This document shows, in pieces, positions 10,102 to 17,237 of a DNA stretch of 32,206 nucleotides (the first letter of the stretch is position 1; every line of letters begins with the position of its first letter). The stretch spans positions 64,640 to 96,845 of IMG/VR virus record IMGVR_UViG_3300021594_000097, one strand, 5' to 3'. The stretch is from a virus. Both the position numbers and the translations under genes were made by a program. The notes beneath the pieces are model-generated. The model saw nothing but the letters and a program-made list of their open reading frames with translations, made no database searches and was not told where the DNA came from.

Positions 10102-11604
10102 ATGGCATATACAATTGATAGATATAATAAAGGTCAACTAACCGTAATTGAAGACGGTACTATTGATCAAAGCACCGACTTAAAATTAGTAGGTAAGAAT
10201 TATGCAGGTTACGGTGAAATACAAAACGAAAACTTTGTATTTTTACTTGAAAACTTTTCAGGAACAAATGCGCCTCCTAGAGCAGTAAGCGGACAGCTTT
10301 GGTTTGACAGTGCAAATAGCAAACTTAAATTTTATGACGGATTCCAGTGGAGAACCACAGGCGGTGCTGAAGTAAGTAGTAATGTTCCAACCGGTCTAAA
10401 GCGAGGCGATTTTTGGTGGGATACAGCTAATGAACAGTTGTATACATACAACGGTATTGATTTTGTACTTATTGGACCACAAAGTGCAGGATCAGGACAA
10501 ACACAGATTGTAAGTCGTACAGTTAGAGATACCGGTGGTGGATCAAGAGGCATTATTACAGCAGTTGTTAATGATGAAGTTATTTTTGTCATAAGCAATC
10601 AAGATTTTACTATTGACACTAGTGATGTTGCTAGTAACATTTCTGGATTTGACAGAATCAAACAAGGTATTACATTAAAGAATACGTTAAATAGCTCAGG
10701 CGGAGTTACATCAGGCGATTGGAGATTCTGGGGAACTGCATCTAACACTGAAAAATTAGGTGGTCAACCTGCGGCTAATTATGTTCGATCTGACAATCCA
10801 ACATTTAACTCTTTAGCATCTTTTAGAGATGCAGGTATATTAGTAGGTGATTCTGGAGATTTTAGAATCAGTGTTGAATCAACAACTACTAATGCTATAA
10901 TTGCAAACGAAGTTGGTAATCAAATTGTTTTTAAAGCAAAGGATCTTTTAGGCAACATCAAAAATCCAATGCGTATATTTGCTGATAATATTATACCAGG
11001 ATTTGTTGCAGGTACTGAATTTACTCCAAATCCAACTAGATTAGGTTCAACAATTGGTACAGCTGATTATCCTTGGCTAAACATATATGCAGACACATTT
11101 ACAGGTTTAGCTCAACGTGCTAGTGCTCTTGTAGTAGCAGGCGAAAATAGACTTGGTTCATTAACAGCAACACCTAACACTGTTGCTATTAGAAATAATG
11201 ATGGAGATATTTTTGCAAATGTATTTCAAGGAGTTGCAGCTGAAGCACGATATGCTGACTTAGCAGAAAAATATACAACTGATCAAGAACATATTCCAGG
11301 AACTATTATGATGGTATGTGAACATCCAGATCATGAGTTAGAAGCATGTCAAAGCACTGGCTTTCCTGTAGGTGTTGTGTCAACAGCGCCAGCATTTACA
11401 ATGAATGCCGAAGCTGATGGTCAAGCCATTGCTCTAAAAGGCAGAGTTCCAGTAAGAATTATAGGCGCTGTTAAAAAGGGTGATATAATATATGCAGGAG
11501 ACCACGGCGTAGGATCATTATCAGGCCCTTATAAAATTGGTGTAGCATTAGAAAGTAATTCTTTAGAAAATGAAAAATTAATCGAGTGTGTACTAGTATT
11601 ATAA
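10102..11604 (+). CDS. Tail fibre-like protein, third paralogue, 500 aa
   Basis: Residues 1-130 again carry the shared N-terminal module (V-I-E-D-G-T, L-V-G-K-N-Y-A-G-Y-G-E, L-L-E-N-F, G-Q-L-W-F-D, G-D-F-W-W-D, I-G-P). The middle has 'LGGQPAANYVRSDNPTF', a short motif seen in tail fibres of T4-like phages. The C-terminus, from about residue 379, begins A-R-Y-A-D-L-A-E-K-Y and continues with P-G-T-I-M, V-G-V-V-S-T-x-P-A-x-x-M-N, A-L-K-G-R-V-P-V and V-K-K-G-D. This resembles a conserved C-terminal domain of phage fibres related to peptidase G2 or autoproteolytic chaperone ends; I am only moderately sure of that link. It has its own late promoter box. Its likely role is an adhesin or trimerising fibre tip. 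Confidence 0.7.
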   Translation: MAYTIDRYNKGQLTVIEDGTIDQSTDLKLVGKNYAGYGEIQNENFVFLLENFSGTNAPPRAVSGQLWFDSANSKLKFYDGFQWRTTGGAEVSSNVPTGLKRGDFWWDTANEQLYTYNGIDFVLIGPQSAGSGQTQIVSRTVRDTGGGSRGIITAVVNDEVIFVISNQDFTIDTSDVASNISGFDRIKQGITLKNTLNSSGGVTSGDWRFWGTASNTEKLGGQPAANYVRSDNPTFNSLASFRDAGILVGDSGDFRISVESTTTNAIIANEVGNQIVFKAKDLLGNIKNPMRIFADNIIPGFVAGTEFTPNPTRLGSTIGTADYPWLNIYADTFTGLAQRASALVVAGENRLGSLTATPNTVAIRNNDGDIFANVFQGVAAEARYADLAEKYTTDQEHIPGTIMMVCEHPDHELEACQSTGFPVGVVSTAPAFTMNAEADGQAIALKGRVPVRIIGAVKKGDIIYAGDHGVGSLSGPYKIGVALESNSLENEKLIECVLVL

Positions 11605-11607
11605 ATA
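11600..11607 (+). promoter_or_regulatory. T4-type late promoter (TATAAATA, exact consensus)
   Basis: TATAAATA matches the T4 late promoter consensus exactly. It overlaps the stop codon of the third fibre gene (TAA at 11602-11604) and lies 24 bases before the next ATG. AGGA at 11622-11625 is the ribosome binding site. It would transcribe the two duplicated fibre-associated genes. Confidence 0.7.
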
Positions 11608-11631
11608 TAGTAGTATTTAATAGGAAATAAC

Positions 11632-12537
11632 ATGTCAGTAACAGTCGGCTCAAAGATTACAGCAGCAAATTATAATACCTTACAAAGTAGGGTTGCCAAC
11701 ATATTGGGGCAAGGCTTTGATCAATCTGGATACGGACAGTCATTAGTTAGTAGTTTAGTTGATGCTGAGACGTTAATAACAGCTGAACATATGGAATTAT
11801 TAAGAACTGATCTTAATAGAATTTGTGTACATCAAACTGGTAGTCTCTCAAATCTTTCAGAATTAGATTCTGGCGACAAAATTAGTGCTAACGCAGTAAA
11901 TGGTGATCCAACTAAAGGTTTTAACGCTTATGTTTCACTAATGAATGTTCTTGAACCAAATGCTCAAATAGTAGATCCTACACAAGTTACAATAGAAACA
12001 GCTATTACAAGTGTTAGATATAGTCCATGGAACGGTCAGCCAGTACATTCTTTTACAGTAACTTGGAATAGCCAAGATCAGCGTAGAGCATTTTTTAACG
12101 CTGGCGGCGAAATACACGTATCTGCTGAAATTGCTGGAGATACAACATCAAAAGGCTTAGATTGGAATGCCATGCTTCAAAACATGGGTACTATTAAATT
12201 TGGCAAAAATGCTACAACTAAAACAGGTAGTGGCGGAACAGCTTATTCAATTGGAAATTACCAAATAACATCTTCTTATCAAAGAATTTTTGAAAGAAAT
12301 GGACAACTTAGCACTTATGCCGAAAACAGATACTACGTGTCAGCAAAAGAAATAAGTACTAGAGCGATCCAGTTTAGAATAGAATTTTTAGATGCTGATA
12401 GCGGAGATCCAGGAAACGACGAATCAGTCTTTGGAACACTTACTAGTTTAGTTAAACAACTCCGTCCAACCGGAAGTTACGTATCAATTACATCTCCATC
12501 ATATTCTAATCAAGTTGATCTCGCCAGCGGCGCTTAA
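11632..12537 (+). CDS. Fibre-associated virion protein, first tandem copy, 301 aa
   Basis: This 301-residue protein is the shorter of two tandem paralogues. Residues 1-70 contain a helical segment of the pattern A-x-x-Y-N-x-L-x-x-x-[IV]-x-N-I-L-G-x-G, G-Y-G-Q and L-R-T-x-L-N-R-I...H-Q. The C-terminal half has R-R-A-F-F-N-A-G-G-E-I, D-W-N-A-M-L-Q-N-M-G, F-G-K-N and Y-A-E-N-R, all shared with the next gene. I recognise the pattern as a virion or fibre-associated family of marine T4-like phages but cannot name its exact function. It lies directly behind an exact late promoter box with AGGA 6 bases before the ATG, so it is expected late, with the structural genes. Confidence 0.6.
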   Translation: MSVTVGSKITAANYNTLQSRVANILGQGFDQSGYGQSLVSSLVDAETLITAEHMELLRTDLNRICVHQTGSLSNLSELDSGDKISANAVNGDPTKGFNAYVSLMNVLEPNAQIVDPTQVTIETAITSVRYSPWNGQPVHSFTVTWNSQDQRRAFFNAGGEIHVSAEIAGDTTSKGLDWNAMLQNMGTIKFGKNATTKTGSGGTAYSIGNYQITSSYQRIFERNGQLSTYAENRYYVSAKEISTRAIQFRIEFLDADSGDPGNDESVFGTLTSLVKQLRPTGSYVSITSPSYSNQVDLASGA

Positions 12538-12549
12538 CAAGGTTAAACT

Positions 12550-13662
12550 ATGACAGTAAGTATTGGTAATGTAGCACAAAACACAGACTATAATAATTTA
12601 GTTTCTGAGATAAGAAATATCTTAGGCAACGGTGTTGGTGCAGCAGGGTACGGTCAATTAATTTCTAACTTAACAACAGTAACTGGAAGTTCTACAAAAG
12701 ATATAGCCATTACAGAATGGAACAATCTTAGAACACAAATTAATAGAATTTCTAGACATCAGCAAAATACTGATCAAAGTATTGGTGCTCTTACTACCGG
12801 TAGAATTATTGGTGCAGATGAATCAGGTACTAGTGTAACACGGGTAGATACTGGTGGAACCATAACATTTACTCATAATAGTTCTGACACTACTATGGGA
12901 GTTAACGATTTTATTACAGCCGTTGCAAACGTAAAAACTATATCTGATGCAGTCACTCCTACAGTTCATCCTATACAAAATACATTAACAAATACTAGGG
13001 TATTTGCATCGAGTACACGTACTGCATCATGGGGCGGCGCTGGACAGCTACAAACAGTAAATTGTATATTTGAAATAGTTTTTGAAGGCGGGTATCAAGT
13101 TTCTGATTCTACTACCGGTGCTACAGTCACAGCAACTGGAGCAGATCATAGAAGACACTTTTTTAATACAGGCGGCGAAATAAGAATTTCAGGCGTAAAT
13201 ACTAGTACTAGTCAAGTTAAAGGGTCAGACTGGGCAGTGATGCTTCAAAATATGGGAGCAGTAGTACTTGGTAAAAATAAGACTACTGTGACTGGCACAG
13301 GAAGAGCAAGAGACGGCGTTACTGATGTTAACCTAGATGGTATTGTTGATAGTAGCATAGGAAATTTTCAATTAACAACAAGTTATCAATTAATTTTTCA
13401 ACGTAATGGCGGCGGGGAAAGTGCAAACTATGCTGAAAATACCATTACAATGTATGCACGACGAAACCTTACTGGCGACATTATTACTATATCAATTGAA
13501 TTAACTGATAACGATTTAGGCGACCAAACAGGTACAGGGCCAGGAGTTGACGAGCCAGTTGACGGTACATTACAGATTGGGTTAGATCTAAGACGAGCCA
13601 CTGGCAGTTTTGTTTCAGTCCCTACTCCTGTAGCAATAGTAGCAGACGAATTATTCACATAA
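12550..13662 (+). CDS. Fibre-associated virion protein, second tandem copy, 370 aa
   Basis: This paralogue of the preceding gene shares the N-terminal Y-N-N-L...I-R-N-I-L-G-N-G and G-Y-G-Q segment, then R-R-H-F-F-N-T-G-G-E-I, D-W-A-V-M-L-Q-N-M-G, L-G-K-N, a tyrosine-rich strand and Y-A-E-N. It is longer by about 70 residues, with an insertion near residues 95-130 and another near residues 255-270 (nucleotides 13310-13360). There is a 12-base gap from the previous stop and no promoter box of its own, so it is probably co-transcribed from the late promoter at 11600. It is the last structural gene: the sigma70 promoter of the accessory operon begins four bases after its stop codon. Its function is unknown beyond a likely virion role. 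Confidence 0.6.
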   Translation: MTVSIGNVAQNTDYNNLVSEIRNILGNGVGAAGYGQLISNLTTVTGSSTKDIAITEWNNLRTQINRISRHQQNTDQSIGALTTGRIIGADESGTSVTRVDTGGTITFTHNSSDTTMGVNDFITAVANVKTISDAVTPTVHPIQNTLTNTRVFASSTRTASWGGAGQLQTVNCIFEIVFEGGYQVSDSTTGATVTATGADHRRHFFNTGGEIRISGVNTSTSQVKGSDWAVMLQNMGAVVLGKNKTTVTGTGRARDGVTDVNLDGIVDSSIGNFQLTTSYQLIFQRNGGGESANYAENTITMYARRNLTGDIITISIELTDNDLGDQTGTGPGVDEPVDGTLQIGLDLRRATGSFVSVPTPVAIVADELFT

Positions 13663-13665
13663 TCA

Positions 13666-13694
13666 TTGACATCCTGCACATTTTGTTATATAAT
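13666..13694 (+). promoter_or_regulatory. Perfect sigma70 promoter of accessory operon
   Basis: TTGACA at 13666-13671 and TATAAT at 13689-13694 are separated by exactly 17 bases, matching the ideal bacterial housekeeping promoter at all twelve positions. Transcription would start near 13701, giving a leader of only about 12 bases that is filled by the ribosome binding site. It marks the switch from phage-late promoters to a host-polymerase promoter, so the downstream genes are probably expressed early. Confidence 0.85.
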
Positions 13695-13701
13695 AGTGTG
13701 T

Positions 13702-13707
13702 AGGAGG
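13702..13707 (+). promoter_or_regulatory. Strong ribosome binding site AGGAGG
   Basis: AGGAGG, followed by T, is a full Shine-Dalgarno match 5 bases before the ATG at 13713. It is the strongest site seen in the window and fixes the start of the first operon gene. Confidence 0.85.
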
Positions 13708-13712
13708 TCTCA

Positions 13713-14060
13713 ATGGACGATCGTTTAGAAAAAGCACTTGAATTTTCAAATTTTATGACTACGCTGAATAATCAGCGCAGAGTCATTCGTGAACAATTTT
13801 TAGAAAATTGTATACATTATCTTAATGGCGGTAAATTTTCAGTTACTAGAGAACTGATCAATTTTTGCAGTTTAATGCAAAGTCGAGGTCACGCTAATAT
13901 TGTTCTTATAGATGACAACGATGCTCCGGTTGAAGTATCTGATCTAGAAAAATTTTTAGATGACATAACTGACATTTATTTTACTAACTCAAATGAATAC
14001 CTTAATAAGTACAACGAAATCAAAAAAAATAGAACAGTAAAGGGACTTGTTAATTTATGA
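13713..14060 (+). CDS. Conserved small phage protein of unknown function, 115 aa
   Basis: This acidic, mostly helical 115-residue protein begins M-D-D-R-L-E-K-A-L-E-F-S-N-F and has Y-L-N-G-G-K-F-S-V-T-R-E-L-I-N-F at residues about 37-52, then V-L-I-D-D-N-D-A-P-V and a C-terminal F-L-D-D-I-T-D-I-Y-F. I recognise the pattern from short hypothetical proteins common in marine T4-like phages, but no function is known to me. It is the promoter-proximal gene, with a perfect promoter and ribosome binding site, so it should be abundantly made early. Its TGA overlaps the next ATG (ATGA), suggesting coupled translation with the glycosyltransferase behind it. No signal peptide or membrane segment is visible. 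Confidence 0.7.
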   Translation: MDDRLEKALEFSNFMTTLNNQRRVIREQFLENCIHYLNGGKFSVTRELINFCSLMQSRGHANIVLIDDNDAPVEVSDLEKFLDDITDIYFTNSNEYLNKYNEIKKNRTVKGLVNL

Positions 14061-14917
14061 CGAGGGGAGTATTACTGTTTGCTCTTAATAATTCTACAAT
14101 TGATTATATTAAACAAGCAATCTATTGTGCAAAAAAAATTAAGAAACATTTAGGCATTCCTGTAGCTCTTGCAACAGATAATCCTGACTATCTAAAAAGT
14201 CAATTTCCGTATTATGAAAAATACATACAACATATAATCCCGTTAGATTTTTATACAACCACTCAAACTCGAAGGTTTCGTGACGGTACAATGAGCAAGC
14301 GTGATCTAGAATGGAAGAATCATAATAGATCAAGTGCATACAATATAACGCCGTTTGACGAAACTATTGTTATGGATACTGATTTTATCATAGGTAACAA
14401 TTTGCTTTTAAATTGTTTTGGTACCGACGAAGAGTTTTTCATATATAGAAATGTTGAAGATTTAAATCAAGATAGGCCTGACGGTCACGAATTTAATAAA
14501 ATTAGTGACAGAAGTATTGATATGTATTGGGCTACTGTTTTTTATTTTAAAAAAACAGAGTTTATGCAAAGTTTTTTTGAATTACTAGATCACATTAAAG
14601 AAAATTGGCATTTCTATAGATTAATATATCAAATTCCGTTTAAATTGTTTCGTAATGATTATACGTTTAGTATAGCAATTCATATGCTAAATGGGTTTCA
14701 GCGTACTAGCTGGCCTAAAGCATTACCTGGAAAATTATGGTTTACTACTGACGCTGACGTATTAATAAAAATGGAAGATGAGAGTTATACATTTTTATTA
14801 GATAAAAAAGAGTGGGTAGGGCATTATACCGCCGGATACATTAAAGATACTAATATTCATATCATGAATAAGTTTAGCCTTAATCGTGCAATAGATGAGG
14901 CCTTGACAAATGAATAA
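14057..14917 (+). CDS. GT-A-like glycosyltransferase, 286 aa
   Basis: The N-terminus (G-V-L-L-F-A-L-N-N, then a helix with Y-I-K-Q-A) and the segment P-F-D-E-T-I-V-M-D-T-D-F-I-I fit a GT-A nucleotide-sugar transferase. D107-T-D109 is the metal-binding DxD. A second conserved patch, Y-W-A-T-V-F-Y-F-K-K, lies near residues 157-166, and H276-x-x-x-x-Y or a nearby histidine-rich segment closes the protein in the C-terminal part around G-H-Y-T-A-G-Y. It is soluble, with no membrane helix. The next gene is a clear paralogue with the same layout, so the two probably act in sequence on one glycan. Donor and acceptor sugars cannot be told. Its ATG overlaps the preceding stop by 4 bases and its own end overlaps the next start by 8. 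Confidence 0.65.
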   Translation: MTRGVLLFALNNSTIDYIKQAIYCAKKIKKHLGIPVALATDNPDYLKSQFPYYEKYIQHIIPLDFYTTTQTRRFRDGTMSKRDLEWKNHNRSSAYNITPFDETIVMDTDFIIGNNLLLNCFGTDEEFFIYRNVEDLNQDRPDGHEFNKISDRSIDMYWATVFYFKKTEFMQSFFELLDHIKENWHFYRLIYQIPFKLFRNDYTFSIAIHMLNGFQRTSWPKALPGKLWFTTDADVLIKMEDESYTFLLDKKEWVGHYTAGYIKDTNIHIMNKFSLNRAIDEALTNE

Positions 14918-15731
14918 AGGATTTTGTTTACTTGCACAAAATAATGAAACTACTGATTATGTAAAACAGGCATATGCTTTAGCATTGAGTCTTCACAAGT
15001 ATAACAAAGATCAAAAAATTTCGTTAATTACAAACGACACAGTTCCAACAGAATACAAAAATGTCTTTGATCAAATACTTCCAATTCCGTGGGACGATAG
15101 TGCAAAAGATGCACAATGGAAAATACAGAATCGTTGGAAGGTATATCATGCTAGTCCCTACGACGAAACAATTGTCTTAGAAGCAGACATGTTAATACTA
15201 ACTGACATTACACATTGGTGGCAAGAACTAGGCAAGCGAGATTTATTTTTTGTAAGTAATGTCCGCACATATCGAGACGAATTAGTAACTTCTGCTTATT
15301 ATAGAAAAACTTTTATTGCTAATAAACTTCCTAATCTTTATAGTGCCTGTCATTATTTTAAAAAGGGAGATGTTGCTAAGGAGTTTTATAATCTAGTTGA
15401 AATGATTACAAATAATTGGCAATTATTCTATGGTAAATTTGCGTCAGAAGAATATCAAAAATGGTGTTCAATGGATGTTAGCTGTGCTCTTGCAAGTAAA
15501 ATATTAGGTAACGAAACAGAAATAACTGATCCTAATAGTTTTATTACCTTTACGCATATGAAACCTCATGTGCAAGGATGGAGACAAACTCCAGAGCAAT
15601 GGACTAAAGTTATTGGAAAATATTATAGACCTGATGGTACATTAATTCTGGGTAATTATGTTCAAAAAGGTTTATTACATTATGTGGAAGACGAGTTTCT
15701 AACAGATAATATTATTGAGAAATTAATATAA
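14910..15731 (+). CDS. GT-A-like glycosyltransferase, paralogue of preceding gene, 273 aa
   Basis: Start and stop overlap the previous gene in the string ATGAATAA. The protein aligns along its length with the gene before it: G-F-C-L-L-A-Q-N-N, Y-V-K-Q-A, then P-Y-D-E-T-I-V-L-E-A-D-M-L-I-L. Here the acidic motif is E91-A-D93, an ExD variant of the DxD metal site, and both residues can bind the metal. A-C-H-Y-F-K-K near residue 147 matches Y-F-K-K in the paralogue, and W-C-S-M-D near residue 188 supplies a further aspartate. These features support nucleotide-sugar-dependent glycosyl transfer in the cytoplasm; the sugar is unknown. It is followed after 13 bases by the epimerase gene, a natural partner that could supply its sugar donor. 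Confidence 0.65.
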   Translation: MNKGFCLLAQNNETTDYVKQAYALALSLHKYNKDQKISLITNDTVPTEYKNVFDQILPIPWDDSAKDAQWKIQNRWKVYHASPYDETIVLEADMLILTDITHWWQELGKRDLFFVSNVRTYRDELVTSAYYRKTFIANKLPNLYSACHYFKKGDVAKEFYNLVEMITNNWQLFYGKFASEEYQKWCSMDVSCALASKILGNETEITDPNSFITFTHMKPHVQGWRQTPEQWTKVIGKYYRPDGTLILGNYVQKGLLHYVEDEFLTDNIIEKLI

Positions 15732-15744
15732 AAGGAAAATAATA

Positions 15745-16380
15745 ATGAAAATTTTAATGACTGGAACAAGCGGCTTTATAGGTCAACATTTAGAACCGTT
15801 GTTAAAAGAACAACACGAGATTTATTCTTTAAAAAGCGACTTACTAGATTTTGATGCAGTTACAAAAGAAGTTTTAGACTTTCAGCCTGACATTATTGTA
15901 CACCTTGCCGCACGTACAGAAGTAGAAAAAAGTTTTTACGAACAAATAACATTTAGTCAAATTAATTATGTAGGTAGTGTCAATTTAATTGAAACTGCAA
16001 CAAAAATTCCTAATCTTAAAAACTTCGTGTTTGCAAGTACTATGGAAGTGTATGGTTGGCAACCTATTAGTGATATTGTCCAATCTGGTAGAGTTCCGGA
16101 AATATTTGAAGCTTTTGACGAAAACACACCGCCCAATCCTAATGCGCCTTATGCTGTGGCTAAGTATGGAGTTGAAAAATATTTAGAATATGCACATCGT
16201 TGTTTAGAACTACCATTTACTGCTATTAGACAAACAAACTGTTATGGCCGCAAGGATAATGAATTTTTTGTTACTGAACAAATTATTAGTCAGATGCTGG
16301 CTAATCCGTATGAAGCAGAGTTTGGATATGCAGAGCCATATCGTAACTTTATCTTTATCGATGACATGCTAAGTGCTTAG
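15745..16380 (+). CDS. NAD-dependent sugar epimerase/dehydratase, interrupted by in-frame TAG
   Basis: This is an extended short-chain dehydrogenase of the nucleotide-sugar epimerase/dehydratase type. The NAD-binding G7-T-S-G10-F-I-G13, the H-L-A-A-R segment at 53-57, the catalytic-region S99 in F-A-S-T-M-E-V-Y-G, and Y136-A-V-A-K140 are all present, as is R-N-F-I-F-I-D-D at 200-207. Normal family members have about 300 residues, but this frame meets TAG after residue 211. The same frame then continues open for 93 codons and ends in TGA at 16660-16662, giving a normal length of 305 if TAG is read as an amino acid. The ribosome binding site AAAGGA lies just after the upstream stop. Product and donor are unknown; the UDP-glucose/galactose class is typical. 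Without readthrough the C-terminal substrate-binding part is lost. Confidence 0.8.
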   Translation: MKILMTGTSGFIGQHLEPLLKEQHEIYSLKSDLLDFDAVTKEVLDFQPDIIVHLAARTEVEKSFYEQITFSQINYVGSVNLIETATKIPNLKNFVFASTMEVYGWQPISDIVQSGRVPEIFEAFDENTPPNPNAPYAVAKYGVEKYLEYAHRCLELPFTAIRQTNCYGRKDNEFFVTEQIISQMLANPYEAEFGYAEPYRNFIFIDDMLSA

Positions 16381-16662
16381 ACTACTATTATCAATAATCC
16401 TGCACTAGTAAACACAGGAAAAATCTTAACTATTGGTCCAGATAATCCAATTAAGATTAGAGAATATGCAACTATAATTGCAAAGAAACTTAATTGGGAT
16501 GGTAAAATACATTGGCATCGCAAACTACACCGTCCAGGAGAAATTTATTGGTTGAATAGTAATCATAATTTACTTACCAAGCTAACCGGGTGGACACCTA
16601 AAGTAAGTTTAAGTGACGGTCTTGACAAAACTATTGAAATTTGGAAAGAAAAATTAAAATGA
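16378..16662 (+). pseudogene. C-terminal part of epimerase behind in-frame amber codon
   Basis: After TAG (16378-16380) the epimerase frame runs on without a break to TGA at 16660-16662. The 93 codons give a sensible epimerase tail: V-N-T-G-K-I-L-T-I-G-P near the start, then an I-R-E-Y-A helix, H-R-P-G-E near residue 270 of the whole, and T-G-W-T-P-K-V-S-L-S-D-G-L near the end, as in sugar epimerases. No frameshift or second stop has accumulated. The next gene's ATG overlaps this TGA as ATGA. Either TAG is read through, the mutation is very recent, or it is a sequencing error; a TGG, CAG or TAT codon is one base away. Confidence 0.75.
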
Positions 16663-17237
16663 AATGGTATTTTAATTTTAAAGATCCTGGAGGCGAGATA
16701 TGGAAAATAACCAATGAGCTTGACGAGTCAACTCCGTATATAGAAGTAGAAGCCGAACTTTATAAAGAGTTTTCAACTGAACAAAAGCGAATGCAAGACT
16801 ACATTATTGTTCCTACTGGCAAGACAGATTTAAAATATGAATTGCAATTGAAACATCAAGATCTATTAACATTTGACGTAGATACAAGCGTTCATCAAAT
16901 TCAAAAAGTTGATAATGTTAATACTAATAATGCAGTTGTAATCGAACAAGATGTTAAACAGGGAGTTTGGACAATCAGTATGACCGAACAACTACGAGCG
17001 TTATTAACTCAGACTGCATATTATAAAGATAAAACTCAGCTGATATATGTTACTGATCAAGACGACCCAAATATTTTACTAGACACAATAGAAGTAAAGT
17101 TGTATAATATACTATTCGATAAATCGTTTGTGCTGCCTAATCAATTAGTAAAAGTTGCTCAACGATTAAATGTAAGTTTGTATTGTGGTAAGATATTTGA
17201 AAATTATTATCATTTGGTAAAAAATTATGAAAATTAA
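16659..17237 (+). CDS. Unknown protein, 192 aa
   Basis: I chose ATG at 16659, which forms ATGA with the epimerase TGA, over the upstream in-frame TTG at 16641. The protein begins M-K-W-Y-F-N-F-K-D-P-G-G-E and has an early acidic E-L-D-E-S segment, then a mixed beta/alpha pattern with no membrane helix or signal peptide. I do not recognise a family and see no catalytic motif. Two central hydrophobic strands near residues 90-100 (A-V-V-I-E-Q) and 125-132 (L-I-Y-V-T) could form a small sheet. It lies between the epimerase and a glycosyltransferase and overlaps the latter by 11 bases, so a role in the same pathway is likely but unproven. Confidence 0.65.
   Translation: MKWYFNFKDPGGEIWKITNELDESTPYIEVEAELYKEFSTEQKRMQDYIIVPTGKTDLKYELQLKHQDLLTFDVDTSVHQIQKVDNVNTNNAVVIEQDVKQGVWTISMTEQLRALLTQTAYYKDKTQLIYVTDQDDPNILLDTIEVKLYNILFDKSFVLPNQLVKVAQRLNVSLYCGKIFENYYHLVKNYEN

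Larger units (their letters stand above)
6110..11604 (+). repeat. Three-fold fibre N-terminal module
   Basis: The genes starting at 6110, 8182 and 10102 begin with the same module of about 130 residues: a short strand, V-E-D-G or equivalent, L-L-E-N-F, and two G-x-L-W-x-D...G-x-x-[WF] hairpins. C-termini differ completely. The DNA is no longer nearly identical, so the duplication is not recent. Confidence 0.7.
11632..13662 (+). repeat. Tandem gene duplication (protein-level)
   Basis: The two adjacent genes share a colinear set of motifs at both ends, so they arose by tandem duplication. The similarity shows in the proteins and is not obvious at the DNA level, which suggests an old duplication. 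Confidence 0.65.

Noticed and set aside
12520-12535. GC-rich CGCC-AGC-GGCG hairpin as a terminator
   Set aside because: It lies in the end of the coding region and no T run follows.
16622-16627. TTGACA before the unknown gene at 16659
   Set aside because: No TATAAT-like box occurs at 16-18 bases downstream; the site falls inside the epimerase tail.
16641-16658. TTG start at 16641 for the 192-residue protein
   Set aside because: It would translate the epimerase tail in another frame. ATG 16659 overlaps TGA in the same way as other junctions in the operon.
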